Origin: Ruminiclostridium cellulolyticum H10
GTDB taxonomy: Bacteria; Bacillota; Clostridia; Acetivibrionales; DSM-1351
Reading direction: 5' to 3'
DNA: 64,000 nucleotides
Assembly: GCF_000022065.1 (NCBI RefSeq)
Contig: NC_011898.1
Coordinates: 1,262,001-1,326,000, forward strand
A program made the position numbers and the translations under genes. Positions 26,460-35,608 of this stretch are shown here, one piece after another. Within the stretch, counting starts at the first letter, position 1, and every line of letters begins with the position of its first letter. A model generated the notes under the pieces. It ran no database searches. It saw only the letters and a program-made list of their open reading frames with translations, and was not told the DNA's origin.

Positions 26460-27965
26460 ATGAACAAGGCGAAAATCGTATTAGACAAAGATTTTATAAT
26501 TTCAAAAATAGACGAAAAAGTATTTGGTTCATTTGTTGAACCTTTAGGTAGATGCATATATGGCGGTATTTATGAGCCTGGACATCCTGCTGCCGATGAA
26601 AAAGGCTTTAGAAGAGATGTTCTGGAATTAACCAAGCCATTGAATGTTACATTAAATCGTTTTCCGGGTGGGAATTACGTATCAACCTTTCGTTGGGAAG
26701 ACGGAATCGGCCCTAAAGAAAAGAGGCCACGTCGTGCTGAGGTTGCTTGGCAAAGTATAGAAACAAATCAATTCGGGATTAATGAATTCGCTGATTGGTC
26801 AAAATTAAACGGATCTGATGTAATGATGACAGTCAATCTTGCAACAAGAGGCGTTTTAGAAGCAATGGATTGCGTGGAGTATTGTAACTTTAAGGAAGGA
26901 ACTTATTGGTCTGATCTGCGTATTTCTCATGGTTACAAAGAGCCTCATGGATATCGTTACTGGTGCTTGACCAATGAAATCGATGGTGTTTGGCAGGTTG
27001 GCCAGAAAACCGGAACAGATTACGGTAGAATAGCAAGAGAAGCGTCAAAGGGAATGAAACTTCTTGATGAGAATATTAAAACGGTATTAGCCGGTTCTTC
27101 TTCACCGTCGCAGGATAGTTTCCCAAGCTTTGATGCAGCCGCTCTTGAAGAATCTTACGAGTTTATAGATTACTTATCAATACATCAGTATATAGGAAAT
27201 GCTAAGAATGATACACCAAACTACCTTGCAAAGCCTTTGATTACTGACAAATATCTTAAGACTGCAATCGCTACCATTGACTATATTAAGGCTAAGACCA
27301 AGAGCAAAAATAAAGTAAATATTTCATTTGATGAATTTAACACATGGCATTCAATTGCTGAGGAAGCACGTTTTAATAATAAGTGGCGGATTGCTCCTCC
27401 TCTATTAGAAGATGAATATACATTAGAAGATGCATTAGCTCTTGGCGGTATGCTGCTTGCAGTACTAAAAAATGCTGACCGTGTTGAAATTGCTTGTATC
27501 TCAGAATTAGTGAATTGTATTTCTCATATACGTACCAGAAATGGCGGGGGTGCGTGGGTACTGCCACCTTATTACACCTTCCTGTTATTCTCAAAATACG
27601 GTAGGGGAACATCATTAGTTACTTCAATAAGTTCTCCGAAATATGACTCTACTGATTTTACTGATGTCCCTTATCTTGATGCAGCAGCAACAATGGATGA
27701 CAATGGTGACGTTACTATATTTGCAATTAATAGGAGCACAGAGGAAACTCTGCCCCTTGAAACCGAGTTGAGAGGATTTGAAAACTATAGGGTGGAAACT
27801 CATATTGTTCTTACGAGTGCGAACCCAAAAGATACTAATACAGAAGAGTGTCCAAACTATGTTACTCCAAAGAATAATGGTGATGCACAAATAGACGGAA
27901 ATAAAGTTTTAGCGAATTTGCCGAGACTTTCCTGGAATGTTATTCGACTCCAAAAAGTTAAATAA
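26460..27965 (+). CDS. GH51 alpha-L-arabinofuranosidase
   Basis: A 501-residue retaining glycosidase releasing L-arabinofuranose from arabinoxylan or arabinan oligomers. The acid/base Glu is in CLTNEIDGVW near residue 174 and the nucleophile Glu in SFDEFNTWHS near 292; the start VFGSFVEPLGRCIYGGIYEP is a family hallmark. There is no signal peptide, so it works in the cytoplasm on imported oligosaccharides. It follows the VOC gene by 103 bp and shares the operon direction. It ties the operon to arabinose-containing substrates. Confidence 0.93.
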   Translation: MNKAKIVLDKDFIISKIDEKVFGSFVEPLGRCIYGGIYEPGHPAADEKGFRRDVLELTKPLNVTLNRFPGGNYVSTFRWEDGIGPKEKRPRRAEVAWQSIETNQFGINEFADWSKLNGSDVMMTVNLATRGVLEAMDCVEYCNFKEGTYWSDLRISHGYKEPHGYRYWCLTNEIDGVWQVGQKTGTDYGRIAREASKGMKLLDENIKTVLAGSSSPSQDSFPSFDAAALEESYEFIDYLSIHQYIGNAKNDTPNYLAKPLITDKYLKTAIATIDYIKAKTKSKNKVNISFDEFNTWHSIAEEARFNNKWRIAPPLLEDEYTLEDALALGGMLLAVLKNADRVEIACISELVNCISHIRTRNGGGAWVLPPYYTFLLFSKYGRGTSLVTSISSPKYDSTDFTDVPYLDAAATMDDNGDVTIFAINRSTEETLPLETELRGFENYRVETHIVLTSANPKDTNTEECPNYVTPKNNGDAQIDGNKVLANLPRLSWNVIRLQKVK

Positions 27966-28019
27966 AGTTTGATAAACTATCTTAGACAGTGATTCAAATG
28001 CATTAAAGGAGATGAAATA

Positions 28020-28526
28020 ATGTCTGATTACATACATTTGCCAAGAAAAGATTTTAATGATAACATGCTAACTCGTATAGGCGATGACTGGATGCTGGTT
28101 ACGGCCGGCAATGAAAAGGAAGGTTGCAATACTTTGACCGCATGTTGGGGTGGGGTGGGCAATCTCTGGCACAGGGATGCAGCATTCATATTTATTAGGC
28201 CAACGCGTTACACTTATGAATTTATTGAGAAAAACGATATGTTTTCACTTACATTTTTTCCATCAGGTTACAGAAAAGAATTGTCTTTATTAGGCTCGAA
28301 GTCCGGCCGTGATGGTGACAAAATATCAGAAGCAAATTTATCAGTACAATATCTTGATGGAGTTCCCACATTTGAACAGGGCAACTTATGCATTATATGT
28401 AAAAAAATGTATTACTTGGATTTTGAACCGGATCGTATTCCTCAAGATGTAATTAAAAGATTCTACCCTGATGGAGATTTTCACCGATTCTATGCAGGGG
28501 AAATAATAAAAATATATACGAAGTAA
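28020..28526 (+). CDS. Flavin-reductase-like FMN-binding protein
   Basis: A 168-residue split-barrel flavoprotein related to flavin reductases, judged from NEKEGCNTLTACWGGVGNLW and RPTRYTYEFIEKNDMFSLTFF, which match the FMN-binding core. AAAGGAGATG precedes the ATG. Last gene before a strong terminator, so it closes the sugar operon. A redox role or a flavin-dependent step in the pathway is possible; the substrate is unknown. Confidence 0.8.
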   Translation: MSDYIHLPRKDFNDNMLTRIGDDWMLVTAGNEKEGCNTLTACWGGVGNLWHRDAAFIFIRPTRYTYEFIEKNDMFSLTFFPSGYRKELSLLGSKSGRDGDKISEANLSVQYLDGVPTFEQGNLCIICKKMYYLDFEPDRIPQDVIKRFYPDGDFHRFYAGEIIKIYTK

Positions 28527-28553
28527 AAGCGTTAAGCTTTGATGTTAGAAACT

Positions 28554-28587
28554 ATGCTGCAGAGGTTTACTCTGCAGCATTCTTTTA
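28554..28587 (+). terminator. Rho-independent terminator of the sugar operon
   Basis: An 11-bp perfect stem (ATGCTGCAGAG, 28554-28564, with 28570-28580), 5-base loop and trailing TCTTTT lie about 28 bp after the last operon gene. Confidence 0.85.
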
Positions 28588-28665
28588 ATATCAAATTTTT
28601 CTCCGGCTATCCGGGTCTGCCGTACGATAAACACAGTAAATCTGTAATTTTTTGCTAAAAATATG

Positions 28666-28694
28666 TTGACAGATAAATTTACAGAGCATATAAT
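28666..28694 (+). promoter_or_regulatory. Perfect-consensus sigma-A promoter before the riboswitch
   Basis: TTGACA (28666-28671) and TATAAT (28689-28694) with a 17-bp spacer give the full consensus. A promoter this strong makes sense when the downstream RNA element, not initiation, controls output. Confidence 0.92.
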
Positions 28695-28724
28695 ACAAAG
28701 TAATCTCTTTGCACTGCATTACAT

Positions 28725-28846
28725 TCTGTAAAAGGAATGCGAGTTCAACAGTACAAACTGAGCAGGCGATGGACCTTTCATAGAGGTACATGGGGCCGGG
28801 CCACCCAGTGAGTGGCAGCAGATTGCAATCATGCACATCTGTGGGA
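28725..28846 (+). promoter_or_regulatory. NiCo-type (czcD motif) riboswitch aptamer
   Basis: The leader carries features I recall from the NiCo riboswitch, which binds Ni2+ or Co2+: AACTGAGCAGGCGATGGACC, then GGGGCCGGGCCACCC and GGCAGCAG, arranged as several short helices around a junction. The right end merges with the terminator at 28833-28876, so metal binding can prevent termination. The downstream gene is a cation P-type ATPase, matching the known use of this class in heavy-metal export. Boundaries are approximate. Confidence 0.75.
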
Positions 28847-28876
28847 CAGTAGTATGTTCCACGGGTGTGCTTTTTT
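28833..28876 (+). terminator. Riboswitch-controlled terminator
   Basis: A 14-bp stem (GCACATCTGTGGGA, 28833-28846, with 28857-28870, three G-U pairs), 10-base loop and six Ts form an intrinsic terminator 80 bp before the ATPase gene. Its 5' arm would overlap the aptamer's closing region. Confidence 0.85.
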
Positions 28877-28957
28877 AATACCTGACGGAACGACCTTGAA
28901 TGAAGTGCCATAAGGGAAATTTACGCCGGTGATAAGGCGAAAATGGAGGATTCTTTT

Positions 28958-31480
28958 ATGACAAACAAAAGGCAAGTTATGGCGGGGTTAACTTCCGTCG
29001 AAGCAAAACGATTGCAGCAGCAATACGGCAAGAACGAATTTACCCCCCAGAAAAAGGATAGTTTTATTAGAAAGGTCTTACATATCATATGTGAGCCGAT
29101 GTTTCTTTTGCTGATTGTTGCTGCTATTATTTATTTTATACTAGGTGAACCAAGAGACGGTGCAATAATGCTGATTTTCGTTATCGGTATTATCAGTATT
29201 GACGTTATTCAGGAGTGGAAAACAGACAAAACCTTGAATGCACTTAAGGATTTGTCTGCACCTCACATAACGGTTATAAGAGATGATAAAGAAACGGTGA
29301 TTGCCAGTACAGATCTTGTGCCCGGTGACTTGATGATGATATATGAAGGTGTAAAAATTCCCGCCGATGGTATCGTGGTCAAGTGTAATGATCTTTGTGT
29401 GGAGGAATCCTCACTTACGGGTGAAGCCGAAGGCGTCTGGAAAATCACAAGCGGGAATGCCGATTCATCTAATGATTACTGGCGCAAGGATTATTGCTAT
29501 GCAGGCACGCTTGTTATTCAGGGTACAGGAACTATATTGGTTGATAAAATTGGTGCGGAAACCGAGTATGGTAAAATCGGTATGAATGTGGCAGCCGCTC
29601 CCAATGAGCCATCTCCTTTGCAGAAGCAGACAGGTAAGTTGGTTAAAACTTGTGCCGGAATTGCAGGTATATTGTTTGCACTGGTGGGTGTATTCACCTA
29701 TTTTAATATCCCTGATCACACTTTCGCAGACAGAGTGGTTGAAAGTATCCTTTCCGGCATCACACTGGCAATGGCGATGATTCCCGAAGAATTCCCTGTT
29801 ATTCTGACAGTATTTCTTTCTATGGGTGCATGGCGGCTGGCAAAGAAGCAGTCCCTTGTCAGGAAGCTGCCGGCTGTTGAAACTCTTGGATCAGTATCGG
29901 TACTGTGTGTGGATAAAACAGGCACAATTACTATGAACCAGATGGCGGTTCAGGAGGTTTGGTCACCGGACGGAAATGAAAACACTCTTATTGAGACAAT
30001 GGGACTTGCCTGTGAATCAGATGCTTACGATCCGATGGAAAAGGCAATGCTTGCTTACTGCGATAACCATGGAATTTCAAAGGAGGACCTCTTTAGCAGT
30101 GAGTTGATCAGTGAATATGCCTTTACAAACGAACTAAAAATGATGGGACACGTTTGGCACAGGAAGAACGGGATTGTGATTGCAGCAAAGGGCTCTCCTG
30201 AACGGATATTGTCTATCTGCAATCTGAGTGATAAAGACAGAGAAATTACAGAGCAAAAAGTTGCAGAGATGTCCAAAGAAGGTCTGCGTGTGATTGCTGT
30301 AGCAATGGCATTACCAGAGTCAGAGGAGAATATTCCCTCGAGTATTACAGAATGCCGCCTTAATCTATGCGGCTTAATCGGTCTTTCTGATCCTCCCCGT
30401 GAGAGTGTTAAATCCGATATTGCGGTGTGCAGCAAAGCCGGTATTCGTGTTGTGATGATTACCGGGGACAATGGAATTACCGCCTCTTCAATTGCAAGAA
30501 AAATAGGAATGGAACACAGCGATAACATAATTACAGGTGATATGCTTAATGAAATGTCCGACAATGAACTGCGTGAGGCGGTCAAGTCAGTGTCTATTTT
30601 TTCTCGCGTTGTGCCGGAGCATAAGATGCGGATTGTTAAAGCATTTAAGGAAAACGGTGAAATCGTCGCTATGACGGGCGACGGCGTTAATGACGCACCA
30701 GCTCTGAAATATGCGGACATTGGTATAGCCATGGGCAAGCGCGGTAGTGAGGTTTCAAGGGAGGCTGCCGATCTCATTTTGATGGATGATAACTTTACAA
30801 CTATTATTGAAACAGTAAAAGATGGCCGGAGAATTTATGACAATATCCGTAAGGCGGTTGGGTATGTATTTACTATTCATATCCCCATTGCATTTACATC
30901 ACTGCTAGGCCCTATTCTGGGAATTGCACCTGCGGCGTTAATGCTTCTGCCTTTGCACGTTGTTTTGCTGGAGCTTCTGATCGACCCAACCTGTTCTATT
31001 GTACTGGAACGACAGCCTGCTGAAACGGATATTATGGAGCGAAGGCCGCGAAATCCGAAAGATAAGCTTTTGAACACGCGAACTTTACTGAAAAGTGTTA
31101 TTCAGGGACTTGTGGTTTTTGCCGCATCTTTCGGCACTTATTATACTGTACTTTGCGACGATCCTGCTAGTGCAACTATTGCCCGTGCAATGGGACTTGC
31201 CATAATAATGTTCTCCAACCTGTTTCTTGTTCAGGTAAACAGCTCTGATTATGATTTTGCGGTTCAATCGATTATCCGTCTATCAAAAGATCGGGTTATG
31301 TGGGCGGTCAATATAGGTACACTGCTAATGCTTGCAATTATTCTTTATACACCGCTTTCAGGTTTTCTGAAACTTGCACCGCTTACGGCAGGACAGTTCT
31401 TTGGGTCAGCAGGTATAGCTGCTGTAGCAGTGTTTTGGTATGAAATCGTTAAGTTGATTAAGAGGTTCCGTAAAAAATAG
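28958..31480 (+). CDS. Cation-transporting P-type ATPase (predicted Ni/Co exporter)
   Basis: An 840-residue ATPase with Ca-ATPase-like (P2) layout: N-terminal cation-ATPase domain, actuator loop with SLTGEAE, PEEFP in the fourth membrane helix near 277, phosphorylation motif DKTGT near 319, TGDNG and TGDGVNDAP hinge motifs, and four C-terminal helices including ELLIDPTCSIV. The CPx motif of P1B heavy-metal pumps is absent. ATG 28958 has GGAGGA 7 bases upstream and is chosen over 28943. The NiCo-type riboswitch upstream predicts export of nickel or cobalt rather than calcium. Confidence 0.9.
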   Translation: MTNKRQVMAGLTSVEAKRLQQQYGKNEFTPQKKDSFIRKVLHIICEPMFLLLIVAAIIYFILGEPRDGAIMLIFVIGIISIDVIQEWKTDKTLNALKDLSAPHITVIRDDKETVIASTDLVPGDLMMIYEGVKIPADGIVVKCNDLCVEESSLTGEAEGVWKITSGNADSSNDYWRKDYCYAGTLVIQGTGTILVDKIGAETEYGKIGMNVAAAPNEPSPLQKQTGKLVKTCAGIAGILFALVGVFTYFNIPDHTFADRVVESILSGITLAMAMIPEEFPVILTVFLSMGAWRLAKKQSLVRKLPAVETLGSVSVLCVDKTGTITMNQMAVQEVWSPDGNENTLIETMGLACESDAYDPMEKAMLAYCDNHGISKEDLFSSELISEYAFTNELKMMGHVWHRKNGIVIAAKGSPERILSICNLSDKDREITEQKVAEMSKEGLRVIAVAMALPESEENIPSSITECRLNLCGLIGLSDPPRESVKSDIAVCSKAGIRVVMITGDNGITASSIARKIGMEHSDNIITGDMLNEMSDNELREAVKSVSIFSRVVPEHKMRIVKAFKENGEIVAMTGDGVNDAPALKYADIGIAMGKRGSEVSREAADLILMDDNFTTIIETVKDGRRIYDNIRKAVGYVFTIHIPIAFTSLLGPILGIAPAALMLLPLHVVLLELLIDPTCSIVLERQPAETDIMERRPRNPKDKLLNTRTLLKSVIQGLVVFAASFGTYYTVLCDDPASATIARAMGLAIIMFSNLFLVQVNSSDYDFAVQSIIRLSKDRVMWAVNIGTLLMLAIILYTPLSGFLKLAPLTAGQFFGSAGIAAVAVFWYEIVKLIKRFRKK

Positions 31481-31527
31481 GCATACTGAAAAACAATTTT
31501 ATTAAATAGAATACATAGTATTATATA

Positions 31528-31579
31528 AACTGGTAATTTCGTTGAGAACACTGTTCCTTACGAATTACCAGTTTTTTTA
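31528..31579 (+). terminator. Rho-independent terminator after the ATPase
   Basis: ACTGGTAATTTCGT pairs with ACGAATTACCAGT (one bulged T), with an inner GAAC/GTTC hairpin and seven Ts. Confidence 0.9.
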
Positions 31580-31988
31580 TAAGGTAAATGAAGATAAAAA
31601 GTAATGTATATATTATTTTGTAGATGATAAATATGGTGTTCTGCCTTACAACTTTCCACATAATCTTTCTTAGCCATAATATCTATTATTTTTACAATAA
31701 ATGGAATAACTTACAAATTACACTTGACGAATTCTACTGTATATTATAATATCGTATTGGAAAAAAATGAAATTATGTATATAAATGGTAAAAGTAATAT
31801 TTCTGTAACAAATAAATTCGTATAGATGGGTTATCTGCTTAAAGCATATGATTATCACCTGATTTAATTATTTCGGCTTCAACATTTTATTCTGCTAATA
31901 ATTTTTATATATTAATACACTTATTATGGCTAAGAAAAAAGCAGATGTTAATTTATTTTTATCTAATTGTTAAAATAACTGTAAAATA
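31580..31988. other. Gene-free AT-rich stretch
   Basis: About 400 bp of very AT-rich DNA without a credible reading frame. A weak promoter-like pair, TTGACG (31724-31729) and TATAAT (31745-31750), has only 15 bp spacing. I see no repeats or structured RNA. Confidence 0.5.
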
Positions 31989-32017
31989 TTGACGGTAGTG
32001 TATATTTATGGTAATAT
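31989..32017 (+). promoter_or_regulatory. Candidate promoter of the biosynthetic cluster
   Basis: TTGACG (31989-31994) and TAATAT (32012-32017) are 17 bp apart and lie about 85 bp upstream of the decarboxylase gene, the first of the cluster. Confidence 0.45.
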
Positions 32018-32108
32018 TTTGAAAATGTAAGAAATACAAATTTGACAATGTTATTACAATAAATACATAAGAAATAAAGTTATATTTAAGGTGGTGAAAG
32101 GAAACAAA

Positions 32109-33347
32109 ATGGAAGATCAGAGATGGAATTTTCCCAGAAATGGGTTGAGCATGGACCAAATTAAGGAATATATGAACCCTGGCAGAAATTATGATTGCTT
32201 AGACAATGGCAAGGTGTTTCTCGGATATCCGCAGACTACTCCCCACCCTATTGCTATTAAGACGTACAAGAATTATCTGCAATATAACGATAACCATGTG
32301 GGGACATTTAGTAACAATAACACTGACTTGAATATATCCAGAAAAATGGAGAAACAGTTTATCGAAATGTTAGGTGATTTGTATGGAGATATTGAAGCAG
32401 ATGGTTATGTTACATCAGGGGGTACAGAGGGTAATATTATGGGAATATGGGTAGGAAAATATTACCTTGGCGGAGGGGAGACAGATAACCTTTGCCTGAT
32501 AAAAACATACCTTACACATCAATCAATTGATAAGGCTTGCAGCTTAAACAATATTACAAACATAATTGAAATTCCATATAACCAAAATTTTGAGATGGAT
32601 ACCAATTTACTTAGAAATGAAATTGATTTTCAGATTGAATCCGGTAAAAACAGAATTATAATTGTTGCTACAGTAGGCTATACAATGACGGGGACAAGTG
32701 ATCCCATTGATGAGATTGATAAAATAATACAGGATTATTCCAGAAATAAAGATGTCAGTTTTTATCTTCACGTTGATGCAGCTATTGGAGGGCTTGTATA
32801 TCCGTTTTGCAAAAAGGAAGATTTTGCATTCCAATATCCTAGTGTTAAGTCTTTAACTGTTGATCCTCATAAAATGGGATATGTACCTTTTTCAGCCGGT
32901 GTTTTCCTTTGCAGACGCAATTTGCAGGATTGTGTTGCAATCCCTATAAAGTATGCAAAAACCGTTATGGATAAAACATTGGTCAGTTCAAGAAGTGCGG
33001 CAGCAGCAGCAGCATGCTGGACAACCTTCAACTATTTGGGCATAGCGGGATTTGAAAAAAAAATAAAAAAGCTTATTTCTATCAAGGAGTATTTAGTTGA
33101 AAAAGTCTTGGCTGATAAATTGGCTGTATTAATTTCCGATCCGGGGACTAATATGGTATGCCTGTACTTTGATTCTCTTGCTCAGGGATTACTGCCTGAA
33201 TGGATTGAAAAAAAGTATACCTTGGACGGATTTTTGTTGAAATGTAAAGACGAAATGATTATATGCTACAAGGTATATATCATGCCTCATGTTACTAAAA
33301 GAGCTATTCTTCAGTTTGTTGATGACATTCGAGCGTTAGCCTGCTAA
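32109..33347 (+). CDS. PLP-dependent group II amino acid decarboxylase
   Basis: A 412-residue decarboxylase related to histidine/tyrosine/aspartate decarboxylases. The cofactor lysine is in VDPHKMGY near residue 256, with TSGGTEGN (phosphate-binding) near 105 and HVDAAIGG near 220. ATG 32109 with AAAGGA 6 bases upstream is chosen over two GTG codons at 32091 and 32094. It opens a group of about nine co-directional genes and would supply an amine building block. The amino acid substrate cannot be decided by eye; MfnA-type tyrosine or aspartate decarboxylases use the same motifs. Confidence 0.87.
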   Translation: MEDQRWNFPRNGLSMDQIKEYMNPGRNYDCLDNGKVFLGYPQTTPHPIAIKTYKNYLQYNDNHVGTFSNNNTDLNISRKMEKQFIEMLGDLYGDIEADGYVTSGGTEGNIMGIWVGKYYLGGGETDNLCLIKTYLTHQSIDKACSLNNITNIIEIPYNQNFEMDTNLLRNEIDFQIESGKNRIIIVATVGYTMTGTSDPIDEIDKIIQDYSRNKDVSFYLHVDAAIGGLVYPFCKKEDFAFQYPSVKSLTVDPHKMGYVPFSAGVFLCRRNLQDCVAIPIKYAKTVMDKTLVSSRSAAAAAACWTTFNYLGIAGFEKKIKKLISIKEYLVEKVLADKLAVLISDPGTNMVCLYFDSLAQGLLPEWIEKKYTLDGFLLKCKDEMIICYKVYIMPHVTKRAILQFVDDIRALAC

Positions 33348-33414
33348 AGAGTAAAAATCGATTATTTTGTATATTGAATATTTTATTTGAATTTATAAAA
33401 AGGGGGAACTTATA

Positions 33415-34497
33415 ATGCCAGAAAAAACAGGACTGTCAATCCCGTGTCAATGGGATAAAGACAGCCTCATTGAGATTCTCAACTACGGGGTAAGTAAAGA
33501 AATTGACATTAAGGAAGTGTACGGGACAGCGTCCTTTGAAAATCTGCCGCATGGAAGAGCTTTTGAGGTTACCAAGCGAATCGATAAAAATGATGCACTG
33601 GAAATTAAGAAAATAATTTCAGAAAAAGGCATTACATTTGCCTATCTTATTAATGCACCGCTTGAATTGGATTCATACGAATTTTTAGAAAATGAACTGG
33701 ATTGGATAGTAAACGATTTTAAGGCAGATTCGATTACAATAAGCTCTTTAAAGCTTATGAAGTTTGTTCGTGCCAAATATCCCGATTTGAAAATTAATGT
33801 ATCAACTATTGCCGGGGTTAAGACTGTTGAAGATATGAAACAGTATCTTCCAATCAATCCCAGCAAGTTTATAACGCATCATGATATAAACAGAAACTAT
33901 AAGGATTTGGAAGAAATTATAGAGTTTTTAAGGGAAAAGAATATAGACTTTGAGGTTATGCTCAACGAAAGCTGTCTGAGGAGATGTGCCAGACGTGATG
34001 AGCATTATAGCACGCTTGGGAAAGGATGCGGTGATAGTGAATTCCATTTATGGTGTAACAGCTTAAAGGTATCGCATCCATATCAGCTTATCATGTGTAA
34101 TTTTATTCGTCCGGAAGACTTAAAAGTATATGAAGATAAAGGGATTAAACTATTTAAGGTAACAGGAAGGTCAAAACCATTGGGCTGGCTCCAGGAAGTG
34201 GTAAGAGCTTATTTAAACAGAGAATACAATGGAAATCTGATTCGTCTTTTAGGGGCTGATCCCAAACTGGAAGCGGAACGGTGGATATATATATCCAATA
34301 AAGCGTTAGATAATTTTCTGGAAAATTATCCTAAAAATGGAGACGTCGGAGAGGAAATAAGATATTGCAAAAATATAATTTTTGACTTATACAGTAAAAA
34401 TGAATTTGCAATAAAAAATGATTTTATAAAGCCAGAGATAAAGGACAGGCAATTATCTTTCAAAATAGAAAAAGATATTTATGCATGGAATTACTAA
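33415..34497 (+). CDS. U32-family (peptidase U32-like) iron-sulfur protein
   Basis: A 360-residue protein of the U32 family. The TIM-barrel-like N-terminal half (SITISSLKLMKFVRAKYPDL, INVSTIAGV) leads to a cysteine-rich segment: ESCLRRCARRDE near 185, then single Cys in GKGCGDS, LWCNS and IMCNFIRPEDL. Several U32 members (UbiU/V, RlhA, TrhP) are oxygen-independent hydroxylases with a [4Fe-4S] cluster, not peptidases. GGGGGAAC precedes the ATG. In this cluster an anaerobic hydroxylation step is a reasonable inference. Confidence 0.78.
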   Translation: MPEKTGLSIPCQWDKDSLIEILNYGVSKEIDIKEVYGTASFENLPHGRAFEVTKRIDKNDALEIKKIISEKGITFAYLINAPLELDSYEFLENELDWIVNDFKADSITISSLKLMKFVRAKYPDLKINVSTIAGVKTVEDMKQYLPINPSKFITHHDINRNYKDLEEIIEFLREKNIDFEVMLNESCLRRCARRDEHYSTLGKGCGDSEFHLWCNSLKVSHPYQLIMCNFIRPEDLKVYEDKGIKLFKVTGRSKPLGWLQEVVRAYLNREYNGNLIRLLGADPKLEAERWIYISNKALDNFLENYPKNGDVGEEIRYCKNIIFDLYSKNEFAIKNDFIKPEIKDRQLSFKIEKDIYAWNY

Positions 34498-34520
34498 TAA
34501 AGACAGGGGATATTTGAAAA

Positions 34521-35603
34521 ATGGAAATTAATAATTTTGATTTTTTTAAAGTGGGAACGGTATTCAATCCTGTAAAGTGCTACAAAACACCGGAAGCAAA
34601 GGGAAGAAGAATAAGTATTCAGTACCCTTCCCGTCTAAATGCAATGGCAATAGATCCGAGCAAAATAGTAGAAAACAAAAATATGAAATACACTCCGGGT
34701 GAAATAGTATTTTCTACCCAGATTTTTTTAGAAATAGAAGTCAAGCTATTGGAAAACGAAGAAATTATCGTATGTAACTCAGTTTCGGATAGAAAAACGG
34801 TTGTTGAGCATTCCTGCAAAATAATGAAGAAGGCATTGGGCTACACTGGGGGATTTGAAGTTAATGTGCAAAGTTACCATAATCTAAAGCATTGTGGTTT
34901 GGGGTCAACCGGTTGTTTACAAGCAGGTGTCGCAGCCGCAATAAATCATTTATTTGGCTCGCCCATTGATGCCAATGACCTTATTCGATACTTGGCTCAG
35001 AATTATGGAGAGGAAATAGACGGCGACCCTGTTCATTTAAATCCTGTTCAATGTATTGGTGGTTCGGCAGCCTCGGGATTACGTCAAGGTGGAGTATTGG
35101 TGATTGCCGGCGAAAATACAGTTATAGCTGCTGCCGATATTTCGGAAAGCTATGAGGTTATAATCGGTATACCGGAGGATTTTGATTTCGTAGATTCAAA
35201 AGCTCAATTTGAAGAAGAAAAAGAGAACCTGGACAAATTTCTAGAGTGCGGTAAATGCCATAAGGACGAAATAGCTTACAATATACTACATTATTTTTTA
35301 CCTGCTATGGAGAGAGAAAACTTAAAAACAATGGGGGATGTCATCTACGATTATCGGTATAAAAAAGGAAGTATACAAAATTGTGCATATACATATCCGG
35401 GCTTGGTTGAACTGATGGAGCGATTGTCGTTTCTTAAAACAGAGGGCTATGTAGATGTTTTATCTATATCATCCGTCGGCCCTGCTGTCTTTGCCATTGC
35501 TAAAGACGTAAGCCGTTGTACCGAAGCCTTTAAAGAAAACTCTATGAGAATTATAAAAACTAAAATAAATAACTGTACTTACAAGGTACAATGCTTGGAG
35601 TGA
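34521..35603 (+). CDS. GHMP-fold protein, beta-RFAP-synthase-like
   Basis: A 360-residue protein with the GHMP nucleotide-binding motif HCGLGSTGCLQAGVAAAI near residues 122-139. Other parts resemble beta-ribofuranosylaminobenzene 5'-phosphate synthase more than sugar kinases: a YPSRLNAMAID start segment, GGSAASGLRQGG in place of the RSGIG loop, GIPEDFDF, a FLPAM stretch and a C-terminal SSVGPAVFAIA. That family joins PRPP to an aromatic or heteroaromatic acid, forming a C-riboside with loss of CO2; ForT-type enzymes of C-nucleoside pathways belong to it. The gene overlaps the next frame and is followed by a phosphatase. A true kinase, such as an L-threonine kinase, is the main alternative. 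Confidence 0.65.
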   Translation: MEINNFDFFKVGTVFNPVKCYKTPEAKGRRISIQYPSRLNAMAIDPSKIVENKNMKYTPGEIVFSTQIFLEIEVKLLENEEIIVCNSVSDRKTVVEHSCKIMKKALGYTGGFEVNVQSYHNLKHCGLGSTGCLQAGVAAAINHLFGSPIDANDLIRYLAQNYGEEIDGDPVHLNPVQCIGGSAASGLRQGGVLVIAGENTVIAAADISESYEVIIGIPEDFDFVDSKAQFEEEKENLDKFLECGKCHKDEIAYNILHYFLPAMERENLKTMGDVIYDYRYKKGSIQNCAYTYPGLVELMERLSFLKTEGYVDVLSISSVGPAVFAIAKDVSRCTEAFKENSMRIIKTKINNCTYKVQCLE

Positions 35604-35608
35604 TAAGC

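Noticed and set aside
28591-28911. 106-codon minus-strand frame before the P-type ATPase
   Set aside because: The region is explained by a consensus promoter, riboswitch and terminator on the plus strand.
30055-30777. 240-codon open frame on the minus strand
   Set aside because: It lies entirely inside the P-type ATPase gene, opposite its conserved motifs, and has no ribosome site; it is a codon-bias shadow.
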